DNA from: CAZIWX01 sp964543125
GTDB lineage: Bacteria > Fidelibacterota > UBA8477
Length of the DNA: 30,552 nt
Assembly: GCA_964543125.1 (NCBI GenBank)
Contig: CAZIWX010000019.1
Span: 1 to 30,552 of the forward strand
Direction of reading: 5' to 3'
This document shows positions 1-7,385 of this stretch, piece by piece. A program made the position numbers and the translations under genes. The number at the start of each line of letters is the position of its first letter. The stretch's first letter is position 1. The notes below the pieces were generated by a model, which worked only from the letters and a program-made list of their open reading frames with translations, searched no databases and had not been told where the DNA came from.

Positions 1-498
1 GTACCGCACCCGGAAATGATATTGAACATGATCGCGACCGGTGTGTATGGTGAGTTGGGTGTGTTGTCCGAAGGTGTGGGGACTACGCTTCCGTTTGAAT
101 ATCTGGGGGGACCCTGGGTCAAAGATCCACATCACCTGGCGGTTGAACTCCAAAAACGGATCGGACCGGGCATCAAGTTGCGCCCCAGTTTTTATAAACC
201 CTATTATGGTCGTTATGCCGGCAAAGTGTGTGGCGGTGTACAATTGTATGTCACGAATCGTAATGCCTACCGGCCGTATATCACCGGATTTGAACTTTTA
301 GGGGAAGCCCAAAAATTGTATCCACGGGTGGACTTATTCGGCAACCCGGATCGCTGGAAAATGTTTGATCAGGTTACCGGCGGCCGCTGGATTCGGGAGA
401 GTCTTCAGGCTGGAGAAGACCCGCAAACATTCCCGGCGCGTTGGGCGGACGGTTTAAGAAAGTTTATGAGTATTCGGGAAAAGTACCTTTTGTATTGA
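1..498 (+). CDS. namZ: NamZ/DUF1343 exo-beta-N-acetylmuramidase, C-terminal fragment (cut by window edge)
   Basis: The reading frame is open from the first base and ends with TGA at 496-498, so only about the last 165 residues are visible. It aligns by eye with the C-terminal half of the complete NamZ-like protein encoded at 3017-4351. Both share the GVLSEGVGTTLPFEYLGGPW-type segment (LEPNTFSEGRGTKHPFEWVG in the second copy), a later region starting a long helix followed by a positively charged patch, and an identical-looking end, KYLLY versus QYLLY. NamZ (GH171, formerly DUF1343) removes terminal N-acetylmuramic acid from peptidoglycan fragments. The signal peptide and catalytic N-terminal half lie outside the window, so its location cannot be judged. 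It is followed after 28 nt by a secreted GH18 hydrolase and then the second NamZ paralogue, which fits a shared role in murein or amino-sugar breakdown. Confidence 0.82.
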   Translation, partial: VPHPEMILNMIATGVYGELGVLSEGVGTTLPFEYLGGPWVKDPHHLAVELQKRIGPGIKLRPSFYKPYYGRYAGKVCGGVQLYVTNRNAYRPYITGFELLGEAQKLYPRVDLFGNPDRWKMFDQVTGGRWIRESLQAGEDPQTFPARWADGLRKFMSIREKYLLY

Positions 499-526
499 TC
501 AAAACCGGCAAGGAGCAAACTTCATC

Positions 527-2992
527 TTGAAACAGATACTGCATTATTCCACCATCACAAGACTGGCAACCGGGATGCTGCTATTTGTGCTTTCAACGAC
601 TCAAATCCAGGCCCAGGAAGCTTTTATATCACCCCACAAAGCAGACTGGCTGGCGCATCAGGGCCAATCGGAACCAGTGGTGGATCTCACACCCGGTGCA
701 CCCATCAATCCTTTAAGCGGAATGCGGCGGGTGCCTTCCCATGTTGTCTTCGGCTATCATCCCTATTGGAATGGTACTGCTTACACCAATTATAATTACA
801 ATCTCTTGACCCATATTGCTTACTTTGGAGTCGAATTGAACTCCTCGGGTCAGGCTACCAATAGTCATAGCTGGCCGGTCACCAGCCTGATCAATACAGC
901 CCATAGTCAGGGCGTCAAAGTGATTCTCACCGCAACACTTTTCAGCTCCGCGGACATCACCACGTTGGTTTCCAGCAGCACCAACCGGCAGACTGCCATC
1001 AACACGCTGATTTCCAAAGTAAGTCAGGGAAATGCAGATGGGGTGAATATCGATTTTGAGTCGGTGCCCGGTGGCTCACAAACCAATTTCAATACCTTTA
1101 TTCACGACCTGACACAGGCCTTCCATGAGCAGATCCCGGGATCGGAAACCAGTATCGCCATGCCGTCCGTGGACTGGTGGAATTCTTATGATTACAATTA
1201 TCTGAATCAGAACTGCGATGGCTTGATGATTATGGCCTATGGTTATTACTGGGGCGGAAGCTCCCATGCGGGACCGGTGGCTCCGTTGTATAACGGGGGA
1301 CTGGCCGGCTATAATATTGACCGCACTATCAATACATACCTTTCTGAAACCGGGAATGACGGGAGTAATATTTTCCTGGGATTGCCCTGGTACGGTTATA
1401 ACTGGCCGGTTTCCAGTAGCGCTCAGAATGCGCCAACGACTGGCACCGGCAGTTCCATTACCTATTCGGCCGCCGAGCCGGCTGCCAACACTTACGGTAA
1501 GCATTATAACTTCGATGTCCACAGTGCCTGGTACAATTACACCAGCAGCGGGCAGTTACACCAGGTTTGGTATGATGACAGCCTGAGTCTGGTTACCAAG
1601 TATAATTACGCCAAAACCCGGCAACTGGGAGGAATTGGTATCTGGGCTTTGGGTTATGACGGCAATCGGAGTGAAATCTGGGGCGGCTTAAACGATGCCT
1701 TTGGCGCCACCGCGCCGCCACTGCCACCGGCGTGGTTTTATGTGAAAAATTTAGGTGACGGCACCGAGCTGGTCCACGCCGCCAATAGTGCTAATGCTGA
1801 ATCCTATAATCTTTTCCGCAGTACGGATGCGTCTCATTTTGCGCTTTACCGGCAAGCCGCATCACCGGCATTTGTCCTGGACAGTTTGTCAACGGATTCG
1901 ATTCAGTACTTCAAACTGACTGCCGAAAATTCTTTCGGGACCAGCGATTACACTGAAGTTTTAGCCGTTTTGCCGGCTCAGGCCAGTTCCTCGGTACTCA
2001 TCGTTAATGGGTTTGAGCGCCTCTCCGGAACAACCAACACCTTTGATTTTGTGAAAGAACACGGCCCGGCTATTAAAAATAGCGGCTATATCTTTGATTC
2101 GGCCAGTAATGACGCCATCACGGCGGGATCGGTTGATTTGCAGGATTATGCCGTTACGGACTGGATTTCCGGTGAAGAAGCTACGGCTACCACCTCTTTT
2201 AGTGGAGATGAAATGGATGCCATCAAGACCTTTTTAGAGAACGGGGGACGAATCTTAATTTCAGGATCAGAGATCGGTTATGATCTTCAGGCGCAGGGAG
2301 CTCCGCAGGAAATCGATTTTTACCACAATTATTTCAAAGCCGATTATGTAGTGGATGATGCCGGGACCTATCAAATTCAGACTCTGGCTTCCGGCATTTT
2401 CCATGACCTACCCAATTTCAACTTCGACAATGGCACCCACGGTACGTATGATGTGGATTATCCCGATGGCATCAAACCCTACGCCGGTTCCAGTTCTTGT
2501 TTGCACTATGCCGGAGTTGATTACAATACCAATGGCGGCGCCGGGATTCAATACCTGGGACCGTTTGGCGCCAGCAATCTCACGGGTGGCATCGTCAATC
2601 TGGCGGTTGGATTTGAGGCTATTTATCCGGCGGTTACCCGGGATTCGGTCATGTCCAGAATACTGAGCTACCTGTCACCGGGTGTGGATATCATACCGGA
2701 AAATAACCCCCTGCCGCAAGATTTTCATCTCGCGGCAGCCTATCCCAATCCTTTCAACGGAGCCATCACGCTTCCATTCACCTTAAATCAGGAGCGGGTG
2801 GTGAATCTGAGGGTTTACAACATTCAGGGCCAGGAAATATTCTCCGAGAGTCAACGCTTTGCAGCCGGATCTCAACAGTTGCGGTGGAACGGGAAATCCA
2901 CGGCGGGTCAACCGGTGGCTTCCGGAGTTTATTGGGTAATCATGCGCGCGGGCAGCGAGTCGGAACGTCGGCAGATTACCTTTCTGAAATAA
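527..2992 (+). CDS. Secreted GH18 glycoside hydrolase with FN3-like, Rossmann-like and C-terminal sorting domains
   Basis: This 821-residue protein starts at TTG 527, with an AAGGAG ribosome site at 510-515. A hydrophobic signal peptide covers residues 10-29 (cleavage near IQAQ-E). Residues about 70-395 form a GH18 chitinase-type barrel: the DGVNIDFE motif at 171-178 gives the catalytic acid Glu178, and a later MIMAYGYYWGG strand matches the family's MxYD-type segment. Residues about 400-485 look like a fibronectin III domain. Residues about 486-700 form an unassigned alpha/beta domain with an ILISGSEIGYDL strand. Residues 727-821 (AYPNPFNG to RRQITFLK) are a FlgD-like/type IX secretion sorting domain, so surface export is inferred. 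GH18 enzymes cut beta-1,4 GlcNAc linkages in chitin, and some act on peptidoglycan. Flanking NamZ genes favour murein or GlcNAc-containing polymers, but the substrate is unproven. Confidence 0.85.
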   Translation: MKQILHYSTITRLATGMLLFVLSTTQIQAQEAFISPHKADWLAHQGQSEPVVDLTPGAPINPLSGMRRVPSHVVFGYHPYWNGTAYTNYNYNLLTHIAYFGVELNSSGQATNSHSWPVTSLINTAHSQGVKVILTATLFSSADITTLVSSSTNRQTAINTLISKVSQGNADGVNIDFESVPGGSQTNFNTFIHDLTQAFHEQIPGSETSIAMPSVDWWNSYDYNYLNQNCDGLMIMAYGYYWGGSSHAGPVAPLYNGGLAGYNIDRTINTYLSETGNDGSNIFLGLPWYGYNWPVSSSAQNAPTTGTGSSITYSAAEPAANTYGKHYNFDVHSAWYNYTSSGQLHQVWYDDSLSLVTKYNYAKTRQLGGIGIWALGYDGNRSEIWGGLNDAFGATAPPLPPAWFYVKNLGDGTELVHAANSANAESYNLFRSTDASHFALYRQAASPAFVLDSLSTDSIQYFKLTAENSFGTSDYTEVLAVLPAQASSSVLIVNGFERLSGTTNTFDFVKEHGPAIKNSGYIFDSASNDAITAGSVDLQDYAVTDWISGEEATATTSFSGDEMDAIKTFLENGGRILISGSEIGYDLQAQGAPQEIDFYHNYFKADYVVDDAGTYQIQTLASGIFHDLPNFNFDNGTHGTYDVDYPDGIKPYAGSSSCLHYAGVDYNTNGGAGIQYLGPFGASNLTGGIVNLAVGFEAIYPAVTRDSVMSRILSYLSPGVDIIPENNPLPQDFHLAAAYPNPFNGAITLPFTLNQERVVNLRVYNIQGQEIFSESQRFAAGSQQLRWNGKSTAGQPVASGVYWVIMRAGSESERRQITFLK

Positions 2993-3016
2993 TATTCACG
3001 GAGAGAATAGGGAGAA

Positions 3017-4351
3017 ATGAAGCAATTTTATCCGGGCATTGTTGTTTTAACCATGCTCATGTTCTGGTCGGGATGTTCAGTCAATCGACCCGATCCGGCA
3101 CCCCATAAACAGCAATTGGCCCAATTCGGTCAGCACCGGCTGCCCGTGGAGGTGCACACGGTTCTCACTGGTTTGGATGTACTGGAAGCGAACCATTATG
3201 CACCATTACAAGGCAAGACTGTAGCCGTGGTTTGCAACCATACCGCGCTGGATAAGCAAGGGAATCACATTGTTGATCTTTTGGCAAACGCGCCCCATGT
3301 GAAACTCAAAGTCATCTTTGCACCCGAACACGGCTACCGTGGACAAGCCGAGGGTGGGATAGCGTTGCACGACACGTTGGACGCAAAGAGTGGCGCCATG
3401 GTTTACAGCATTTACGGAAAAATCCGCAAGCCAACACCGAAAATGCTGGCTGGTATCGACATGATCGTGTTCGACATTCAGGATGTGGGTGCGCGGTTTT
3501 ACACTTACATCACAACCATGGGTAATGTGATGGAAGCCGGCGCCGAGCAAGGCATTCCCGTCATGATATTGGATCGCCCTAACCCCATTTCCGGATATAC
3601 CGCCGGAAATGTGCTGGATCCGGCTTATCGCTCCTTTGTGGGGAATTATCCCATTCCCATTCAGCATGGCTTGACGGTAGGGGAATTGGCCCGAATGATC
3701 CAGGGCGAGGGTTGGATTAATGCGGCTGATCGTTTACAACTGCATGTTGTGAAATTAGAAGGTTGGACCCGGGATTTATTTTTTAATGAAACGGATTTGA
3801 ACTGGGTGGATCCGTCGCCTAATATGCGGAATCTTAACGAAGCGTTGGTCTATCCCGGATTGTGTCTGCTGGAACCGAATACTTTTTCCGAAGGTCGCGG
3901 TACCAAGCATCCCTTCGAGTGGGTGGGTGCGCCCTACATCAATAGTACCGCTGTAGCGAAAGCGTTATATGCCACGGGTCTGAAAGGTTTTTCCGTGGAA
4001 CCGATAACTTTTGTGCCGCAAGACATGCCCGGTTATGCCATGAATCCCAAGTTCGAGGGAGAAACGGTGAACGCTATTAAAATTCGGGTTATCGACCCCC
4101 GGAGTTTTGAGCCGGTTAAATTTGGCGTGAGTTTATTAGTGATCCTCAAGCGCTTGTACCCTCGGGATTTCAAGTGGCGCAGCCCGGCCAGCGCAGCCCG
4201 GCTGTGGGGGAGCGGCCAATTGGTTACCATGATCGCTGAAGGGAAAACCGGTCAAGATATTATTGATTCCTATGCGAAACCTCTGGCTGCTTTTATTAAG
4301 CTGAAGCAACAGTATTTACTTTATTCCAGTAGTGGAAGTGACCATCTCTAA
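3017..4351 (+). CDS. namZ: NamZ-family exo-beta-N-acetylmuramidase, lipoprotein (DUF1343)
   Basis: The protein has 444 residues and starts at ATG 3017 behind an AGGGAGAA ribosome site. The N-terminus is a lipoprotein signal: a hydrophobic stretch then WSGC, giving lipidated Cys20. The DUF1343/GH171 core follows, with recognisable segments VAVVCNHTALDKQG, IFAPEHGYRG, VFDIQDVGARFYTYITTMG, MILDRPNPISG and LSEGRGT-like EPNTFSEGRGTKHPFEWVG. The family releases MurNAc from the non-reducing end of peptidoglycan chains, normally after an endo- or exo-glucosaminidase has exposed it. It lies 24 nt after the GH18 gene and is paralogous to the fragment at 1-498, so the three probably form one transcription unit. 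Two neighbouring NamZ copies may differ in substrate or location. The family call is firm; the physiological substrate here is inferred. Confidence 0.9.
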   Translation: MKQFYPGIVVLTMLMFWSGCSVNRPDPAPHKQQLAQFGQHRLPVEVHTVLTGLDVLEANHYAPLQGKTVAVVCNHTALDKQGNHIVDLLANAPHVKLKVIFAPEHGYRGQAEGGIALHDTLDAKSGAMVYSIYGKIRKPTPKMLAGIDMIVFDIQDVGARFYTYITTMGNVMEAGAEQGIPVMILDRPNPISGYTAGNVLDPAYRSFVGNYPIPIQHGLTVGELARMIQGEGWINAADRLQLHVVKLEGWTRDLFFNETDLNWVDPSPNMRNLNEALVYPGLCLLEPNTFSEGRGTKHPFEWVGAPYINSTAVAKALYATGLKGFSVEPITFVPQDMPGYAMNPKFEGETVNAIKIRVIDPRSFEPVKFGVSLLVILKRLYPRDFKWRSPASAARLWGSGQLVTMIAEGKTGQDIIDSYAKPLAAFIKLKQQYLLYSSSGSDHL

Positions 4352-4580
4352 GCCTATAATGTAGCTAAAGTGTTTAATAATAAAGTGTTCTCGGCTGCCT
4401 GTTTTATTTTGTCAAAACCCTGCCCGCGGATGCATGATTCTATTAAGTAATATTCTTTTAACCGCTTATATTTCCCCATCGCCGCACGAAAAAATAACGG
4501 GAATGTTGAATCAGGGTAAGCTGGGTTAACGCGCCCGTGATCGCTTTCCGAAACACCAGTGGCTGAGGCCGGGAGGATTT

Positions 4581-5936
4581 ATGGCTAAGAGCAAAAAGGG
4601 TATTTGGGGTTGGGCAATGTACGATTGGGCCAATTCGGCCTTTGCTACCACGGTAATGGCCGGTTTTTTCCCGATCTTCTTCAAACAATACTGGAGTTCC
4701 GGCGCGGATGTGAACACCAGCACGGCGCAACTGGGTTTTGGGAATGCCATCGCCAGTCTAGTCGTCGCAATCATCGCTCCGATTCTGGGAGCTATTGCCG
4801 ACAAAGCGACCGCGAAGAAAAAATTTCTCATTTTCTTTGCTTACCTGGGTGTCCTGATGACGGCTGGATTGTACCTGGTGGGGAAGGGGCAATGGGAATG
4901 GGCGATATTCATTTATGCCATGGGAATTATTGGTTTTTCTGGCGCCAATGTTTTTTACGATTCACTGCTGCCCAGTGTGGCCAGTGAGGAAAAAATTGAT
5001 TACGTGTCCGGCCTTGGCTTTGCCATGGGTTATCTCGGTGGAGGTTTGCTGTTCCTGCTCAATGTACTCATGACCCAAATGCCGCATGCTTTTGGCTTGG
5101 CGGATGCCGGTGAAGCTGTGCGCTGGTCTTTCCTGAGTGTGGCCGTGTGGTGGGGTGCCTTCACTCTGTTTACTATTTTTTGGGTGAATGAAACCCGTTA
5201 TCCCAAAGTCGCGACGGTAAAAACCAATGTGGTGCGCGCTGGATTCCGGCAGTTGGCGGCAACTTTTCGCAAAGTCCGTCACATGAAAACTATTTTTCTC
5301 TTCCTGGTAGCGTACTGGCTCTATATAGACGGTGTCGATACCATTATTCGGATGGCGGTGGATTACGGGCTATCCCTGGGATTTGACTCCAGCGATCTGA
5401 TCAAGGCCCTGCTGATTACGCAATTTGTCGGTTTCCCGGCTGCCTTGATTTTCGGCAAACTGGGTGAAACCTGGAGTGTGCGTAAATCCATTTTCCTGGC
5501 CATTGCAGTCTATATCGGAGTCACCATCTGGGGAATTCAGATGACGGCGCGGATCGAATTCTACATTTTGGCCATCGTTATCGGCTTGGTGCAGGGTGGT
5601 ATTCAGGCTTTGAGCCGTTCCTATTACTCCCGCCTGATTCCCAAATCGCAGGCCGGCGAATTCTACGGTTTTTACAACATGCTGGGCAAGTTCGCCGCGA
5701 TTATCGGTCCGGCTTTGATGGGCCTGGTGGGGCTGATTGTCCATCGCATCCTAATGCCGGTTGCACCGACACCGGAACAGATCACAAGCGTGGGTCAACT
5801 GGCTTCACGCTGGAGTATCGGATCCATCCTGATTCTCTTTATTGCGGGCGGTATCCTGTTTTACTTCGTGGATGATACCAAGGGCCGCGAAGAAGCGCAA
5901 TACCTCGAAGCACATGCCGGAGATGCAACCGCTTAA
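4581..5936 (+). CDS. MFS transporter, UMF1 (Atg22-like) family
   Basis: This 451-residue, strongly hydrophobic protein has about 12 predicted membrane helices. It begins with the GIWGWAMYDWANSAF segment that marks the UMF1 branch of the major facilitator superfamily (related to yeast vacuolar effluxer Atg22). A charged loop after helix 2-3 (ADKATAKKKF) and the GLVQGGIQALSRSYYSRLIP stretch in the second half are also typical of the family. The ATG start at 4581 has a good GGGAGGA ribosome site. Bacterial UMF1 substrates are mostly unknown. The gene sits 229 nt after the NamZ lipoprotein, so uptake or efflux of amino-sugar products is possible but only a context guess. A strong terminator follows at 5967-6000, so this is the last gene of its transcript. 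Confidence 0.85.
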   Translation: MAKSKKGIWGWAMYDWANSAFATTVMAGFFPIFFKQYWSSGADVNTSTAQLGFGNAIASLVVAIIAPILGAIADKATAKKKFLIFFAYLGVLMTAGLYLVGKGQWEWAIFIYAMGIIGFSGANVFYDSLLPSVASEEKIDYVSGLGFAMGYLGGGLLFLLNVLMTQMPHAFGLADAGEAVRWSFLSVAVWWGAFTLFTIFWVNETRYPKVATVKTNVVRAGFRQLAATFRKVRHMKTIFLFLVAYWLYIDGVDTIIRMAVDYGLSLGFDSSDLIKALLITQFVGFPAALIFGKLGETWSVRKSIFLAIAVYIGVTIWGIQMTARIEFYILAIVIGLVQGGIQALSRSYYSRLIPKSQAGEFYGFYNMLGKFAAIIGPALMGLVGLIVHRILMPVAPTPEQITSVGQLASRWSIGSILILFIAGGILFYFVDDTKGREEAQYLEAHAGDATA

Positions 5937-5966
5937 ACGGCTTCGCGGCAATTCTTCCAACATTAA

Positions 5967-6000
5967 AATCCCCGTCTGCTTGCAGGCGGGGATTATTTTC
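5967..6000 (+). terminator. Rho-independent terminator after the MFS gene
   Basis: AATCCCCGTCTGC (5967-5979) pairs with GCAGGCGGGGATT (5982-5994), with one G-U pair and a CTTG-type tight loop, followed by the T-rich ATTTTC tract. It lies 31 nt after the transporter stop codon. Confidence 0.85.
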
Positions 6001-6092
6001 TGCGAAAGTTGCGGAAAACAAGGCGCCGTTTTTTTACATTTAGGTGTTGGTAATGTGGCTGAAGATAAACTCTGAAGCGTGGAGCTGAAATC

Positions 6093-6404
6093 GTGCAAAT
6101 TCTAAATATTCAACAAGTTCCAACCGGGCTGGCCATCAAATGGGACGACCGGAAAGAGTCGTTTATTGAATATAAGCGATTGCGGGACGCCTGCCCCTGC
6201 GCCAACTGTTCCGGTGAATCCGACATTTTCGGCGCCAAATATTTCGGGATCAAAATGCATAAAACGGAAAAGAGCTACGACCTGGCATCATTTAAAAAAG
6301 TGGGGCATTACGCGGTACAACTAACCTGGGCGGATAAACACGATTCGGGGATTTACACTTACGATTTACTGCGCCGGTTGGACTTAGCACCAAGTTCTAA
6401 CTGA
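6093..6404 (+). CDS. DUF971 / GBBH-like N-terminal domain protein
   Basis: This 103-residue protein starts at GTG 6093, eight nt after a GGAG ribosome site (6081-6084). It is the stand-alone form of the domain found at the N-terminus of gamma-butyrobetaine hydroxylase (DUF971). Visible signatures are the YKRLRDACPCANC region, whose Cys34, Cys36 and Cys39 probably bind a metal, and the ending VGHYAVQLTWADKHDSGIYTY, where the family has its conserved V-G-x-Y-A and W-x-D-x-H-x-x-G-I-Y residues. Stand-alone DUF971 proteins are widespread and often encoded near Mrp/ApbC iron-sulfur cluster carriers. Their exact role is not settled, and no such gene is seen here. It is probably co-transcribed with the P-loop gene that starts 7 nt after its stop. 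Confidence 0.85.
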   Translation: MQILNIQQVPTGLAIKWDDRKESFIEYKRLRDACPCANCSGESDIFGAKYFGIKMHKTEKSYDLASFKKVGHYAVQLTWADKHDSGIYTYDLLRRLDLAPSSN

Positions 6405-6410
6405 AGTTAC

Positions 6411-6956
6411 ATGATCACGGTCGTTTCAGGATTACCACGTTCCGGTACTTCCATGATGATGCAGATGTTAGCCGCGGGTGGTTTACCCATTTTGACTGAT
6501 GGTATCCGGCCACCGGATGCAAATAATCCGCATGGTTATCTGGAATTCGAAAAGGTAAAATCATTGCCCCGGGATCAGAGTTGGCTGGGAGCTGCGGAGG
6601 GAAAAGCTGTTAAAATTATTTCCCCGTTCCTAATCTATTTGCCAAACAATTTTGATTATAAAATTATTTTTATGGATCGGCATATTGACGCTGTCCTGAA
6701 ATCCCAGGCTGATATGCTGACAAATCTCCATCCCAATGCTCCCGGTCCCAATCCAAACCTCCTGATGCCGGTATTAAAGCAGCAACGGGAAAAAGTCCGT
6801 AACTGGGTTGTTCAACAGCCCAATATGGAATTATTGCTGGTCCAGTACAGACGGGTCCTGGCTGATCCCCGGGGTGAATCACGCCGGTTGATTAAATTTC
6901 TAGGTCTTGAATTGTCCCGGATCGAACGGCTTGCATCGGTTGTAGATGCGACCTGA
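6411..6956 (+). CDS. Small sulfotransferase-family P-loop protein
   Basis: This 181-residue protein opens with VVSGLPRSGTSMMMQML, where PRSGTS (residues 9-14) is the 5'-phosphosulfate (PAPS) binding loop typical of sulfotransferases. A middle strand, YKIIFMDRHIDAVLKSQADML, matches the family's second PAPS contact region (V-x-R-x-P-x-x-x-x-x-S). The C-terminal end, RRLIKFLGLELSRIERLASVVD, resembles the family's closing helix. At 181 residues it is shorter than most sulfotransferases (250-300), but such short forms are found in FCB-group genomes. The acceptor is unknown, and neighbouring genes give no clue. It starts directly after the DUF971 gene with no obvious ribosome site, so translational coupling is likely. 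Confidence 0.72.
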   Translation: MITVVSGLPRSGTSMMMQMLAAGGLPILTDGIRPPDANNPHGYLEFEKVKSLPRDQSWLGAAEGKAVKIISPFLIYLPNNFDYKIIFMDRHIDAVLKSQADMLTNLHPNAPGPNPNLLMPVLKQQREKVRNWVVQQPNMELLLVQYRRVLADPRGESRRLIKFLGLELSRIERLASVVDAT

Positions 6957-7076
6957 CCTTTAAAGCTTTTGTTTTGGTGTAGCACACTTGGAGTACCATC
7001 CGGGCTAAAAAAATATCCGGGAACCTGGCTTGCATCAGGGCGTAGGCGAAATACCCTCAACTGACCTACCCTGGAG

Positions 7077-7116
7077 AAGCCTTTCTGTCACCCCTCCCGA
7101 CAGAGAGGCTTTTTCT
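7077..7116 (+). terminator. Rho-independent terminator in the gap before nrnA
   Basis: AAGCCTTTCTGTC (7077-7089) pairs with GACAGAGAGGCTT (7099-7111) over 13 positions with a single mismatch, a 9 nt C-rich loop and a following TTTTC tract. It closes the transcript coming from the DUF971/sulfotransferase pair or a small RNA. Confidence 0.8.
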
Positions 7117-7227
7117 CAAGGCTGGTTTATTCCAAAATGAACCTCAAAACGATTTTCAAATGGTTGCCGTGGATTAATTTTAAATCCTTTTCCAGACATT
7201 TTTCAGGCTGCTAACGGAGGTCTGTCC

Positions 7228-7365
7228 ATGGCCGTGCTAAAGATTAATTTGAGTTGCTTAATGAGCTTTAATGCGCCGGGGAAAAAAGCTTTCCCGGAAT
7301 CGTTTGACAAGGTTGGGCATCCAAGATATATTCTTAGTTCTGGCAAGCGGAACTTGCATTTTTGA
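7228..7365 (+). CDS. Possible small ORF, 45 residues, unknown
   Basis: ATG 7228 follows an ideal ribosome site (CGGAGG at 7215-7220, 7 nt spacing) and opens a 45-codon frame ending at TGA 7363-7365. The predicted product starts MAVLKINLSCLMSF and ends GKRNLHF; it is basic, with no membrane helix and no family I recognise. The nrnA promoter hexamers fall inside this frame, which argues either for a chance ORF or for an internal promoter. Only the ribosome site supports it. Confidence 0.25.
   Translation: MAVLKINLSCLMSFNAPGKKAFPESFDKVGHPRYILSSGKRNLHF
7304..7332 (+). promoter_or_regulatory. Sigma70-type promoter upstream of nrnA
   Basis: A perfect TTGACA -35 box (7304-7309) and a TATATT -10 box (7327-7332, 5 of 6 matches) are separated by exactly 17 nt. 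Transcription would begin near 7339, giving an nrnA leader of about 45 nt. This is the best-matching promoter seen in the window. Confidence 0.75.
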
Positions 7366-7385
7366 TAACCCGAAATTAAGGCAAT

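Larger units (their letters stand above)
6957..7385 (+). other. 429 nt intergenic region: hairpin-rich stretch, terminator, possible small ORF and promoter
   Basis: This is the longest gap in the window. The first ~160 nt contain several inverted repeats: CCGG pairs at 6999-7023, and CAGGG-cg-TAGG at 7036-7046 pairs with CCTACCCTG at 7065-7073. This part ends in the terminator at 7077-7116. It could be the 3' UTR of the sulfotransferase-like gene or a small RNA. I could not match it to tmRNA, SRP RNA, RNase P or a riboswitch consensus I know. The second half carries a possible 45-codon ORF (7228-7365) and a sigma70-type promoter (7304-7332) for nrnA. Confidence 0.5.

Noticed and set aside
3206..3667. 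Long minus-strand ORF opposite the NamZ gene, and similar ones at 1076-1522, 5370-5744, 8275-8724, 17437-18039 and 22623-23069
   Set aside because: All lie fully inside well-recognised + strand genes and show no family motifs; they are mirror frames of the real genes.
4355..4360. TATAAT after the NamZ gene
   Set aside because: No acceptable -35 box at 16-18 nt; the best candidate (GTGGAA) matches three of six positions, and it lies over 200 nt from the next start.
4458..4831. Minus-strand frames reaching into the 229 nt gap before the MFS gene
   Set aside because: Most of their length is the complement of the MFS gene, and no ribosome site or motif supports them. I see no gene in 4352-4580.
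5842..6075. 77-residue + strand frame across the end of the MFS gene and the terminator
   Set aside because: It runs through the terminator hairpin and overlaps the MFS gene in another frame, with no recognisable features.
7137..7214. 25-codon frame in the gap before nrnA
   Set aside because: No ribosome site, too short, and no support beyond an ATG.
7276..7297. CCGGGG...TTCCCGG inverted repeat
   Set aside because: Short with a bulge, and no T tract; it could equally be chance or a minor operator, so it is not called.
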